Below are positions 1 to 8,823 of a DNA stretch of 42,748 bases, in pieces. The stretch spans positions 1 to 42,748 of the forward strand of contig URYE01000014.1 of NCBI GenBank assembly GCA_900551945.1. The letters are read 5' to 3'. The notes beneath the pieces are model-generated. The model was not told the origin of the DNA. It searched no databases and saw only the letters and a program-made list of their open reading frames with translations. This stretch comes from an uncultured Eubacterium sp. Its GTDB lineage: Bacteria > Bacillota > Clostridia > Lachnospirales > Lachnospiraceae. The translations under genes were made by a program, and so were the position numbers. Position 1 is the stretch's first letter. Every line of letters begins with the position of its first letter.

Positions 1-105
1 GTTTATATTTGTATGCCATTATCGAACAGGGGTGTTCGTTATTGTCATACAAATATAGATGGCTGTTCTTTTAATGGTGCATTTAATTTATATACTACTG
101 TTATC
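1..105 (+). repeat. Family A nested hairpin, copy 1 (left end outside window)
   Basis: The window opens inside the left arm of a family A element. Visible parts are the end of the inner left arm (TTTATATTTGTATG), the apical hairpin CGAACA-GGGG-TGTTCG at about 24-39, the inner right arm starting CATACAAATATAG, the conserved AATGGTGCATTTA junction, and the outer right arm ending ACTACTGTTATC near 105. The outer left arm lies upstream of the window. Assigned by comparison with the full copies at 1820, 22006 and 41401. Confidence 0.85.
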
Positions 106-135
106 TTACGAAAGTTTTTTGGCGTACAAAATAAC

Positions 136-200
136 AACCTGTTTATTATATAAGTTTATTTGAGTAAAAAATACAAAAACTCAATGGAGTGGGGAGTTGA
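136..200 (+). repeat. Degenerate tandem right-end unit of family A
   Basis: Sequence after copy 1 contains a unit ending in AAAAAATACAAAAACTCAA followed by a GGAGTGGGGAG-type tract. This resembles the flank of copy 4 (AAAATACAAAAATTCAAG followed by GGTGGGAGTG at about 41577-41607) and its second copy near 41693-41721. It suggests that the right flank is part of a larger repeat unit and can be duplicated alone. Identity is partial and was judged by eye. Confidence 0.5.
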
Positions 201-225
201 TTGCGGGGCGTTTTTATTTTATAAT
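197..225 (+). promoter_or_regulatory. Sigma-A-type promoter for the methyltransferase gene
   Basis: TTGATT at 197-202 is separated by exactly 17 bp from TATAAT at 220-225. Transcription would start near 232, about 30 nt before the GTG at 262, which fits that start. The -35 lies at the edge of repeat-derived flank sequence. Confidence 0.6.
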
Positions 226-261
226 GAATTGGAAGTATGTTTTGGAAATGGAGATATTATC

Positions 262-1800
262 GTGAATAGTGAATTAAACAGTTGTTTTAATAATATATGT
301 GAAAATATTAATGTAAGACAGAATGTAAGTAAGATAAGGGCGCTTATTAAGCAGGAAGCTTGTTTTGATGAATTTGTAAAGTGTATTTTGGGTAGGGAAG
401 ATATTCTGATTAAATTGCTTATGAGTGATGATGCTAAGACTAGGAAGAATGTGGCGTTGCTTATCGGGGATATTGCTGGGGCATATTTGGGAGATGGTAT
501 GGCAGATACATTTATGAGTGAATTGTACAAGGCTTATAAAGATGAAATGCAACTTTTTGTAAAGGCTTCTTATTTGCAGGCGTTGAGTAACTTTGATTAT
601 AGGTATTATGTGGATAGTTTAAAGAGTGAGCTTGAACGTCTTACTACGTTTTCTTGTGATGTTGCTGATAAAAAACACATTGATGAACAAATTCGAGTTA
701 TTTCAGATATGATTGTTAGTATAGAAGGTGTAAGAAAGCATGAATTTACTGGCTTTGATGTGCTTTCTAATGTTGTACTTACAACTAATAGAAGATATGT
801 TGATACAGTAAAAGAACAGCTTCTTGAGCTTGATGGCGTTGACGAAAAGTGTGTTAAGACATTTTCAGCAGGCGTTATGATGGCTACGGATAGAATAGCT
901 GAGATTATGACAATAAGAACTTTTGATGAGTTGCTTTTTAGAGTTGCGGGTATAACAGTGCTTAATAGTGATGTTAATAAAGCGGCAGAGCAGGTGGCTA
1001 ATAGTGCTTTACTTAAGTTCCTTAATAAAAGACACAATAATAAGGATAACAGACCGTATTATTTTAGAGTTGAGTTAAAGTCTAAAATGGATATGAAAGC
1101 AAAAAGTAACTTTGTTAAGAAGTTTTCATCACAACTTGAAGGTTTTACAAATAGACAGCTTATTAACAGCAAGTCAGATTATGAGTTTGAGTTAAGACTT
1201 ATTGAGAATAAAGAGGGCAGTTTTAATTGTATGATTAAGCTTTATACAATTAAAGATGAAAGGTTTGCTTATAGAACAGAAAGTACTTCGACTTGTCTAA
1301 AGCCAGTTAATGCAGCTCTTATTGTGGAGCTTGCAAAGGCTTATATGAAAAGTGATGCACAGGTGCTTGACCCATTCTGTGGCTCGGCAACACTTCTTAT
1401 TGAAAGAAATAAAAAGATATTAGCTAACACTTCTTATGGTGTTGATATTAGTGGTGACAATATAGTTAAAGCTAAGATTAATACAGAAAATGCAGGGCAG
1501 ATTATTCATTTTATTAACAAGGATTTCTTTGAATTTACACATACATATCTTTTTGATGAAATAATAACAGATATGCCATTTGAAACTTCTAATAAGTCAA
1601 AAGGTGATATAAAGCAGATTTACAAGCAATTTTTTGCAAATGCTAGGAATTATCTTAAGGGTGATGGCAGAATAATTATGTATACGCACAATCGTGAGTT
1701 TGTAAAGGAATTTGCTAATGTTTCGGGGTTTTATGTGTTAGAGCATAAGATAATACTTGAAAAGGCGGGAACGGATTTATTTATTCTTCAAGTTAGATAG
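262..1800 (+). CDS. THUMP/UPF0020-type RNA guanine-N2 methyltransferase
   Basis: A 512-residue cytosolic protein if started at GTG 262. I chose this start because TGGAG (249-253) sits 8 nt before it and a 17-bp-spaced promoter (197-225) would begin transcription near 232; the frame stays open upstream to TTG 160, but that part is repeat-like and has no ribosome site. The first 200 residues look helical and HEAT-like (my inference). A THUMP-like stretch follows (YYFRVELKS ... YEFELRL). The C-terminal Rossmann methyltransferase has the SAM motif DPFCGSATLL near residue 370 and the catalytic-loop motif TDMPFE near 437, where most relatives have DPPY. The family includes RlmL and Trm14, which methylate guanines in rRNA or tRNA. 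The substrate here is unknown. It stands alone between two family A hairpins. Confidence 0.75.
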   Translation: MNSELNSCFNNICENINVRQNVSKIRALIKQEACFDEFVKCILGREDILIKLLMSDDAKTRKNVALLIGDIAGAYLGDGMADTFMSELYKAYKDEMQLFVKASYLQALSNFDYRYYVDSLKSELERLTTFSCDVADKKHIDEQIRVISDMIVSIEGVRKHEFTGFDVLSNVVLTTNRRYVDTVKEQLLELDGVDEKCVKTFSAGVMMATDRIAEIMTIRTFDELLFRVAGITVLNSDVNKAAEQVANSALLKFLNKRHNNKDNRPYYFRVELKSKMDMKAKSNFVKKFSSQLEGFTNRQLINSKSDYEFELRLIENKEGSFNCMIKLYTIKDERFAYRTESTSTCLKPVNAALIVELAKAYMKSDAQVLDPFCGSATLLIERNKKILANTSYGVDISGDNIVKAKINTENAGQIIHFINKDFFEFTHTYLFDEIITDMPFETSNKSKGDIKQIYKQFFANARNYLKGDGRIIMYTHNREFVKEFANVSGFYVLEHKIILEKAGTDLFILQVR

Positions 1801-1819
1801 ATTAATTTTAGGTTGTGAA

Positions 1820-1970
1820 GCTATCAAGCTTATATAAATACACACACTAGAAAAAGGACAATTACCTATATTTATATGCCATGTATCGAACAAGTTTGTT
1901 CGCTATTGTCATACAAATATAGGTAATTGTTCTTTTTAATAGTGCATTTAATTTATATAAGCCTGCTAGC
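1820..1970 (+). repeat. Family A nested hairpin, copy 2 (complete)
   Basis: Outer arms 1820-1839 and 1951-1970 pair over 20 bp with two mismatches. The next helix is CACTA/TAGTG, where copies 3 and 4 have CACCA/TGGTG, a compensatory change. Inner arms 1851-1878 and 1910-1937 pair over 28 positions with one G-T and one A-C. The apex is CGAACA (1887-1892), loop AGTT, TGTTCG (1897-1902). It lies in the 488-bp gap between the methyltransferase gene and ftsK. Confidence 0.9.
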
Positions 1971-2054
1971 TTACGGGAGTTTATTGAAGTAAATCCTGTT
2001 GTTTTTTTATACAATCACTTTCCAATATGTTTGGAAGAATATAAGATTAATGGG

Positions 2055-2125
2055 CTTTCAATAAGATTTTCACTATTAATTATTTATACGAATAAATTAA
2101 CAATAGTGTAAGGCTTGTATTGAAG
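2055..2125. repeat. Imperfect 71-nt palindrome upstream of ftsK
   Basis: CTTTCAATAAG...TTCACTATT at 2055-2077 pairs imperfectly with AATAGTGTAAGGCTTGTATTGAAG at about 2102-2125. An inner AATTATTTAT / ATAAATT pairing closes on a small ACGA loop. There is no T-run after it, so it is not a clear terminator. It does not match families A or B. No other copy was noticed. Confidence 0.5.
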
Positions 2126-2218
2126 CTTATATTTATATTATATTTTAGATATTAGTGTTAAATGAGTGAATAAGTGGTTGGGGATTGTATTAAATTTTAT
2201 CATAGGGTAAGATAAGAA

Positions 2219-2268
2219 TTGCCATTGTAGTTTTGAAATGTTATAATACAAGAACGCAAAAAGTGCGT
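2219..2268 (+). promoter_or_regulatory. Sigma-A promoter and 5' leader hairpin of ftsK
   Basis: TTGCCA (2219-2224), a 17-bp spacer and TATAAT (2242-2247) make a good housekeeping promoter with a start near 2254. The predicted transcript begins with a small hairpin, ACGCA-AAAAG-TGCGT (2254-2268), followed by GGAGGG at 2276-2281 and the ATG at 2289. The 5' hairpin could stabilise the message; that is inference. Confidence 0.65.
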
Positions 2269-2288
2269 ATGAATGGAGGGCAGAAAAG

Positions 2289-5200
2289 ATGGGAAGTGCG
2301 AGTGCGCAAAAGAAAACGAATGGCGCAAGTAAAAGTACAACCAGAAGTAAAAATACATCAAAATCAAATACAACAGCAAAAAAAAGTTCTACAGCAAAAA
2401 GAAAAACATCACAAAAGAGTAGTAGTAGAACTAAAAAAGAAGAACAAATTCGTAAAGATGAAGTAAGAGATAATGTAATTGTACTTGCAATGATAGCCTG
2501 TACAATTATTTTACTGTTAAGTAATTTTAATCTGGCAGGTGTTATAGGTGCTAAGATTAAGTGGCTTATGTTTGGATTAGTAGGTGTAGTTGGGTATATT
2601 TTCCCGATAGTTATGATGGGAATAGTATTTGTACTTTTGTCTAATCGCGACCATATTGAGGTTGCAAGGATTAAGTCAATAGCTGTTTTAGTTCTTATGC
2701 TTATGGTTTCGTCAGGGTTACAAAGAGTTACAAATAGACCTGTAATAAAGGTGTCTACACCGGGGGATTTCTTTAATTATTCAGCACAATCAAAACTTGG
2801 TGGTGGCTTTTTTGGAGGGATAGTTTGTAAGTTATTAAGCCTTTTAGGAATGTGGGGAACTATGGTGGTTATTATTTTGATATCTGTAATATGTCTAATT
2901 ATAATCACTGAGAAATCTTTTATAGATGGAATGAAAAATGTTCATAAAAAAGGTACAAGAATGATACATGCTGTAAAGCAAGATTATGATATATACAAAG
3001 AATATTCATTTTCAAGATTAGAGTCTGAAAAGGAAGAAATGTCAGAGGAAGAATATCTTGCAATAAGGCGTGAAAGAACTAAACAACGTCTTGAAAAAAG
3101 GCAAAATAAAAAGAAAAAGCCACCAAGAACAGAAAGAAAATACGTTGGTGTGACAAAGGATACTAAGCTTAAAAAACAAGAACAACCAGTTGATAAGATA
3201 AATGTTCATGAAATTAAAGTTGATAACAATACAATAAATGATAAGTATAGTAATGATATATATGATGCGAGCTCTGTGCCAGATACATCATATAAGGAAT
3301 ATAGTAATCAGGAATACCAACATATACTTCAACAATTACCAGATACAAATGTTGATAATGAAGAAGAATTTATACATAGTGTATCTGAAAAGTTAGAAGA
3401 AACTGCAGATAGGCTACAAAAAGAAGTGTTATATGATACAATAAATGATAACGTATCAAAAGACAATTCAATTATTGATATTTCAGATATTTATAATGAT
3501 GATATGTACAGAAATGATGAATATTCTGACGATATATATTCAGAGCCGGTACATCAAAATATATCAAAAGAAATGCCAGTAAATAAAGAGAATGTACATC
3601 AAAGCTCATTGTCAAAAGAATTTGAAAATAATTCAAATGCAGATTATACAAATACACAAGACTATGACAGTAAAGACGAATATCAAGATGATGTATATGA
3701 AACTATTCAGCCAGATTATATTGACAAGCAATATAACAAAAATGCTTATAATTCTTATGAGCAAAATACAGAAGTTAAAGACAATGCACCAATAGCTCAA
3801 AGTGAAAATATAAGTAATACAACACAGCAAAATAATAAAGAAGTAAATTCAACACAGTTAGAACACACTAACGATGGTGGTGAAAAATTAGAACCATTAG
3901 TTGTTAAAGAAGATAACACGCCAGAGAAAAAGCCGTATATATTTCCACCGATACATCTTCTTAATAGGGGAAATAGTAAAAATGGTGCTGACCAAATGGC
4001 AGAAAAGAAAGAAACAGCTAAAATACTTCAACAGACATTACAAAATTTTGGAGTAAAAATTACTATTACAGATATAAGCTGTGGGCCATCTGTTACAAGA
4101 TATGAATTTCAGCCAGAAATGGGTGTTAAGGTAAGTAAGATAGTATCGTTAGCTGACGATATTAAGCTTAATCTTGCAGCAGCAGATATAAGAATTGAAG
4201 CACCAATTCCGGGAAAGGCAGCAATTGGAATAGAAGTTCCAAACAAAGAGCCGGGAAGTGTACTGTTAAGAGATATTATTGAAACAGATGTGTTTAAAAA
4301 TAACAAGTCAGCAGTAGCATTTGGTGTTGGTAAAGATATTGCGGGCAATACAATTGTAGCAGATATTGCAAAAATGCCACATGTGCTTATTGCAGGTGCA
4401 ACAGGTTCTGGTAAGTCAGTGTGTATCAATACTATTATTATGAGTATTTTATACAAGGCAGACCCAGAAGATGTAAAGCTTATTATGGTTGACCCAAAGG
4501 TGGTTGAACTTAGTGTATACAATGGAATACCACATCTTATGATACCAGTTGTTACTGATTGTAAGAAGGCAGCAGGCGCACTTAACTGGGCAGTTGCGGA
4601 AATGGAATTAAGATATAAGAAGTTTGCAGAGGTTGCCGTTAGAGATATTAAAGGCTACAATGCTAAGATTGCAAGTATGCCAGTAGCAGATGGCGAAGAA
4701 CCTAGAAAGAAAATGCCACAGCTTGTAATTATAATAGACGAGCTTGCAGATCTTATGATGGTAGCACCGGGAGATGTAGAAACTGCTATATGCCGTCTTG
4801 CACAGCTTGCAAGAGCCGCAGGAATCCATCTTGTAATTGCAACACAAAGACCATCTGTAAATGTAATTACAGGACTTATTAAAGCAAATGTTCCATCAAG
4901 AATTGCATTTGCAGTATCTTCAGGGGTAGACTCAAGAACAATTATAGACATGAATGGTGCAGAAAAGCTGTTAGGAAAAGGGGATATGTTATTCTATCCA
5001 TCAGGTTATCCAAAGCCTATAAGAGTACAAGGTGCATTTGTTTCTGACGAAGAAGTGTCAAGAGTAGTTGATTTTTTGAAGGAACAGGTGCAAAATGATA
5101 ATGTATACAATGAAGATATTCAAAATGAGATAACTTCTGCTGAATTTACATCAGTTGGTTTAACAGAAAATAAAAAAGAAGAAAAAGACGCTCTATTTGC

Positions 5201-5405
5201 AGAAGCAGGCAAGTTCTTTATAAAAAATGACAAAGGTTCAATAGGAATGTTGCAAAGGTATTATAAAATTGGCTACAATAGAGCAGCAAGGCTTATAGAC
5301 CAACTTACGTTCGCAGGTGTTGTAGGACCAGAAATGGGTACTAAGCCTAGAAAAGTTCTTATGACAGAACAAGAATTTGAAGAATATCTAAAAAACAATA
5401 ACTAA
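2289..5405 (+). CDS. ftsK: DNA translocase FtsK/SpoIIIE
   Basis: A 1038-residue membrane-anchored ATPase that pumps chromosomal DNA through the closing division or sporulation septum. The N-terminus is Lys/Ser/Thr-rich, followed by four membrane segments at roughly 61-80, 91-118, 127-145 and 175-208. A linker of about 350 residues rich in Asp, Asn, Tyr and Glu follows, much longer than in B. subtilis SpoIIIE and probably disordered. The motor starts near 600, with Walker A GATGSGKS at 703-710 and Walker B ending in D817-E818. The C-terminal gamma winged helix (from about 983, [20 protein letters not shown]) is the DNA-orientation-sensing domain. ATG 2289 is preceded by GGAGGG at 8 nt. fhs follows after 25 nt and probably shares the transcript. 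The call between FtsK and SpoIIIE is one of naming only. Confidence 0.96.
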   Translation: MGSASAQKKTNGASKSTTRSKNTSKSNTTAKKSSTAKRKTSQKSSSRTKKEEQIRKDEVRDNVIVLAMIACTIILLLSNFNLAGVIGAKIKWLMFGLVGVVGYIFPIVMMGIVFVLLSNRDHIEVARIKSIAVLVLMLMVSSGLQRVTNRPVIKVSTPGDFFNYSAQSKLGGGFFGGIVCKLLSLLGMWGTMVVIILISVICLIIITEKSFIDGMKNVHKKGTRMIHAVKQDYDIYKEYSFSRLESEKEEMSEEEYLAIRRERTKQRLEKRQNKKKKPPRTERKYVGVTKDTKLKKQEQPVDKINVHEIKVDNNTINDKYSNDIYDASSVPDTSYKEYSNQEYQHILQQLPDTNVDNEEEFIHSVSEKLEETADRLQKEVLYDTINDNVSKDNSIIDISDIYNDDMYRNDEYSDDIYSEPVHQNISKEMPVNKENVHQSSLSKEFENNSNADYTNTQDYDSKDEYQDDVYETIQPDYIDKQYNKNAYNSYEQNTEVKDNAPIAQSENISNTTQQNNKEVNSTQLEHTNDGGEKLEPLVVKEDNTPEKKPYIFPPIHLLNRGNSKNGADQMAEKKETAKILQQTLQNFGVKITITDISCGPSVTRYEFQPEMGVKVSKIVSLADDIKLNLAAADIRIEAPIPGKAAIGIEVPNKEPGSVLLRDIIETDVFKNNKSAVAFGVGKDIAGNTIVADIAKMPHVLIAGATGSGKSVCINTIIMSILYKADPEDVKLIMVDPKVVELSVYNGIPHLMIPVVTDCKKAAGALNWAVAEMELRYKKFAEVAVRDIKGYNAKIASMPVADGEEPRKKMPQLVIIIDELADLMMVAPGDVETAICRLAQLARAAGIHLVIATQRPSVNVITGLIKANVPSRIAFAVSSGVDSRTIIDMNGAEKLLGKGDMLFYPSGYPKPIRVQGAFVSDEEVSRVVDFLKEQVQNDNVYNEDIQNEITSAEFTSVGLTENKKEEKDALFAEAGKFFIKNDKGSIGMLQRYYKIGYNRAARLIDQLTFAGVVGPEMGTKPRKVLMTEQEFEEYLKNNN

Positions 5406-5430
5406 GCCATAAGGCGGAAAAGAGGACAAA

Positions 5431-7110
5431 ATGGGAGTAAAGAGTGATATTGAAATTGCACAGGAAGCAAATATGTTAAACATAGCAGATGTTGCTGCTA
5501 AGATAGGCGTTACACCAGATGAGCTTGAAATGTATGGCAAATACAAGGCAAAGCTTAGTGATGAGCTTTTAAAGAAGTGCGACAATATGGAAGATGGTAA
5601 ACTTATTCTTGTAACAGCTATTAATCCAACTCCAACAGGAGAAGGAAAGACTACAATAAGCATAGGTCTTACAGAAGCTCTTTGCAAGATGGGTAAGAAA
5701 GCTATTTCAGCATTAAGAGAGCCATCACTTGGACCTTGCTTTGGTATTAAAGGTGGTGCAGCAGGTGGCGGTTATGCTCAGGTAGTACCCATGGAGGACT
5801 TAAATCTTCACTTTACAGGTGATTTTCATGCTATAACATCAGCTAACAATCTTTTAGCAGCTATGCTTGACAATCATATTCATCAAGGAAATGCTTTAAG
5901 AATTGATACAAAGAAAATTGTATGGAAAAGATGTATGGATATGAATGAAAGAGAACTAAGAGATATTATTATCGGTGTTGGTTCTAAGGCAAATGGTGTG
6001 ATGAGAGAAGACCATTTTATAATAACTGTAGCTTCTGAGATTATGGCAATTCTTTGCCTTGCCGAAGATATGGCAGATTTAAAGAAACGTCTTGGAAGAG
6101 TTATTGTAGCATACAACGTTGACGGAGAGCCAGTAACAGCAGATGAGCTTAAAGCAACAGGTTCTATGGCTGTTCTTTTAAAAGACGCAATTAAGCCTAA
6201 TATGGTACAGACACTTGAAAATACTCCTGTTTTCGTTCACGGTGGTCCATTTGCTAATATAGCTCATGGCTGTAACTCAGTAAGAGCTACTAAGCTTGCT
6301 ATGAAGCTTGGTGACTATGCAGTTACAGAAGCAGGCTTTGGAGCAGACTTAGGAGCTGAAAAGTTCTTTGATATTAAGTGTCGATATGCAGGTCTTAAGC
6401 CAGATGCAGTAGTTATTGTTGCAACGGTAAAAGCACTTAAGTACAATGCAGGAATTGCAAAAAATGAACTTGACAAGCCTAATTTAGAAGCTTTAAAGAA
6501 GGGCATTGTAAATCTTGATAAGCATATTGAAAACATACATAAGTTCGGCGTTCCAGTTGTAGTTACACTTAACTCATTTATTACTGATACAGAAGAAGAA
6601 TATGAGTTTATTAAGAAACACTGTGAAGAAGCAGGTTGTGAATTTGCACTTTCAAGAGTATGGGCAGAAGGTGGCGAAGGCGGAATGGAACTTGCAAACA
6701 AAGTTCTTGAAACTATCGAAAATAAAGAAAGTAATTTCAAGCCATTGTATGATGATGATATGCCACTTGTAGAAAAGATTGAAACAATTGCAAAGGAAAT
6801 CTACGGCGCAGATAAAGTTAATTTTGAAGATACAGCTATGAAAGAATTACAGCATATTACAGATATGGGCTTTGCTCATTTCCCAGTGTGTATGGCTAAG
6901 ACACAGTATTCACTTTCAGATAATCCAAAACTTCTTGGAAGACCAGAACATTTTACTATTAATGTAAGAGAAGTGTATGTAAATGCAGGTGCAGGCTTTG
7001 TTGTAGTTATGACAGGTAAGGTGCTTACAATGCCAGGACTTCCAAAAGTTCCAGCCGCTAATAACATTGATTACGATGAAGTTAATGAAAAAATAGTTGG
7101 ATTGTTCTAA
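5431..7110 (+). CDS. fhs: Formate--tetrahydrofolate ligase
   Basis: A 559-residue cytosolic enzyme, the usual family length, that uses ATP to join formate to tetrahydrofolate, giving 10-formyl-THF. The nucleotide-binding motif PTGEGKTT is at 68-75, and the conserved [20 protein letters not shown] region follows near 110-130. In Clostridia the product feeds purine synthesis and initiator Met-tRNA formylation, and serves the methyl branch of the acetyl-CoA pathway where that exists. fmt, which consumes 10-formyl-THF, lies a few genes downstream. The ATG has an AGAGGA site just upstream. A hairpin at 7147-7193 follows the gene and probably ends or protects the ftsK-fhs message. Confidence 0.97.
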   Translation: MGVKSDIEIAQEANMLNIADVAAKIGVTPDELEMYGKYKAKLSDELLKKCDNMEDGKLILVTAINPTPTGEGKTTISIGLTEALCKMGKKAISALREPSLGPCFGIKGGAAGGGYAQVVPMEDLNLHFTGDFHAITSANNLLAAMLDNHIHQGNALRIDTKKIVWKRCMDMNERELRDIIIGVGSKANGVMREDHFIITVASEIMAILCLAEDMADLKKRLGRVIVAYNVDGEPVTADELKATGSMAVLLKDAIKPNMVQTLENTPVFVHGGPFANIAHGCNSVRATKLAMKLGDYAVTEAGFGADLGAEKFFDIKCRYAGLKPDAVVIVATVKALKYNAGIAKNELDKPNLEALKKGIVNLDKHIENIHKFGVPVVVTLNSFITDTEEEYEFIKKHCEEAGCEFALSRVWAEGGEGGMELANKVLETIENKESNFKPLYDDDMPLVEKIETIAKEIYGADKVNFEDTAMKELQHITDMGFAHFPVCMAKTQYSLSDNPKLLGRPEHFTINVREVYVNAGAGFVVVMTGKVLTMPGLPKVPAANNIDYDEVNEKIVGLF

Positions 7111-7146
7111 TATTATATAACTTAAATCTCATTAGTTTAATACTAT

Positions 7147-7193
7147 CAAGTAAGTCCACGCCACTATTTAATATGTGGTGTGGGACTTGCTTG
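7147..7193 (+). terminator. Hairpin after fhs, T-poor
   Basis: CAAGTAAGTCCACGCCAC at 7147-7164 pairs with GTGGTGTGGGACTTGCTTG at 7175-7193, with one bulged base and a few G-T pairs; the loop is AT-rich. There is no real T-tract after it, so it may be a 3'-end stabiliser or a weak terminator. A second hairpin, CTTTGTTA/TAACAAAG near 7233-7254, lies before murE. Confidence 0.5.
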
Positions 7194-7336
7194 TGTTAAA
7201 TAGACTTGTAAGAGTATTCTTATAAATTGTGACTTTGTTATATAAGTAACAAAGCCTTGTAAATATTGTGTTTACTTATTGATGAGATTAAGTCTTTAAA
7301 TAAAATGCTTTAATTAAAAAGAAAGGAATTTGCCTT

Positions 7337-8821
7337 ATGAAATTATCAGATTTGATTGATATGTTAGATTTTAACATTTTACAAGGAAATGTTGAAACAC
7401 CAGTTCTATACGTTACATCTAATTCAAAAAATGTTAAGCCATCAACTGCGTTTGTGTGTATTGTAGGAGCAGTAAGTAACGGTCACAGCTACATTTCATC
7501 AGCTATTGAAAATGGTGCAAATGCAATTGTAGTACAAGCAGGAGAGGCACTTCCAGAAATTCCACAAGATATTACAGTAGTAGAAGTTGAAAATACAAGA
7601 AAAGCTCTTGCATATATGTCAGCAGCTTACTTTGGCTATCCTTCTCACTCTCTTTTTACAATAGGAATTACAGGTACTAAAGGTAAGACTACAACTACAT
7701 ATATGATAAAAAATGTATTAGAAGCGTGTGGTATTAAGACAGGTCTTATAGGTACAATAGAAACTATTATTGGTGATGAGAAAATTCCAGCTTGTAATAC
7801 AACACCTGAGTCATATCAGATACATGAGTCCTTTGCAAAGATGGTAGACTGTGGTTGTAAGGCAGTTGTAATGGAAGTGTCTTCACAAGGGCTTAAGCTT
7901 GATAGAACAGCCGGAATAATGTTTGACATTGGTGTGTTTACTAACCTTGAACCAGACCATATAGGTCCTAATGAACACGCCTCGTTTGAAGAATATTTAA
8001 ACTGTAAGGCACAGCTTTTTAAACAGTGTAAGACAGGTATTGTAAATGCTGATGATAAACACACAGAGCAGATAATAAAGGATTGTATCTGCGATATTGA
8101 AACTTATGGTTTAAGTAAAGATGCTGACCTTAGAGCAGAAAATATCAATCTTTTCCACGAAAGAGGAAAAATAGGGCTTACTTATGACTGCAGAGGTCTT
8201 ATGAATATGAAAGTCAACCTTTGTTTGCCAGGAAAGTTTTCGGTGTATAATTCACTTTGTGCAATTGCCGTTACAAGACGTTTTAATGTAGATAAAGAAG
8301 TACTTGTAAAGACACTTGCCGATGTTAAAGTTAAGGGTAGAATAGAAATCGTTCCTGTATCAGATAGATTTACACTTATGATTGATTATGCTCATAATGC
8401 AATGTCACTTCAAAGTATACTTGAAACATTAAAAGAATATGAACCAAATAGATTAGTGTGTCTTTTTGGTTGTGGCGGTAATCGTTCAAAAGAGAGAAGA
8501 TTTGAAATGGGTGAAGTGTCAGGTCGTTTAGCGGACCTTACAATTATTACATCTGATAATCCTAGATTTGAAGACCCAGAAGCAATTATTGAAGATATTA
8601 AGACAGGAATTGCAAAGACTACAGGTAAACACGTTGATATTACAGACAGAAAAGAAGCAATTAAGTATGCGATAAAAAATGCCGAAGATGGCGATATTGT
8701 AGTGCTTGCTGGTAAAGGACACGAAGACTATCAAGAAATAAAAGGTGTTAAGTATCCTATGGACGAACGTGTGCTTATAAGTGAAGTAGTAAAAGAATTA
8801 AAGGCTGAGGGCTGGAGATAA
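7337..8821 (+). CDS. murE: UDP-MurNAc-tripeptide synthetase, meso-DAP adding
   Basis: A 494-residue Mur ligase that adds the third stem-peptide amino acid to UDP-MurNAc-L-Ala-D-Glu in the cytosol. The ATP loop GTKGKTTTT starts at 113. The central domain has the expected TTPES and NLEPDHIG motifs, and the carbamylated-lysine region follows. The DNPR motif at 407-410 is the known signature for meso-diaminopimelate selection, whereas lysine-adding enzymes differ there, so a meso-DAP wall is predicted. The ATG follows AAAGGAA at 7322-7328. It lies outside the dcw cluster, and priA starts 2 nt after its stop, so the two are coupled. Confidence 0.96.
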   Translation: MKLSDLIDMLDFNILQGNVETPVLYVTSNSKNVKPSTAFVCIVGAVSNGHSYISSAIENGANAIVVQAGEALPEIPQDITVVEVENTRKALAYMSAAYFGYPSHSLFTIGITGTKGKTTTTYMIKNVLEACGIKTGLIGTIETIIGDEKIPACNTTPESYQIHESFAKMVDCGCKAVVMEVSSQGLKLDRTAGIMFDIGVFTNLEPDHIGPNEHASFEEYLNCKAQLFKQCKTGIVNADDKHTEQIIKDCICDIETYGLSKDADLRAENINLFHERGKIGLTYDCRGLMNMKVNLCLPGKFSVYNSLCAIAVTRRFNVDKEVLVKTLADVKVKGRIEIVPVSDRFTLMIDYAHNAMSLQSILETLKEYEPNRLVCLFGCGGNRSKERRFEMGEVSGRLADLTIITSDNPRFEDPEAIIEDIKTGIAKTTGKHVDITDRKEAIKYAIKNAEDGDIVVLAGKGHEDYQEIKGVKYPMDERVLISEVVKELKAEGWR

Positions 8822-8823
8822 TA

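Noticed and set aside
160..261. Upstream extension of the methyltransferase from TTG 160 or ATG 184
   Set aside because: No ribosome site precedes either codon, the DNA matches the family A flank, and a promoter at 197-225 would start RNA downstream of both.
2233..2466. A 77-codon frame overlapping the start of ftsK
   Set aside because: It is a Lys/Gln-rich shadow of the ftsK N-terminal coding region in another frame, with no ribosome site of its own.
7110..7336. Riboswitch or T-box before murE
   Set aside because: Two hairpins are present, but I found no T-box sequence and no known riboswitch core.
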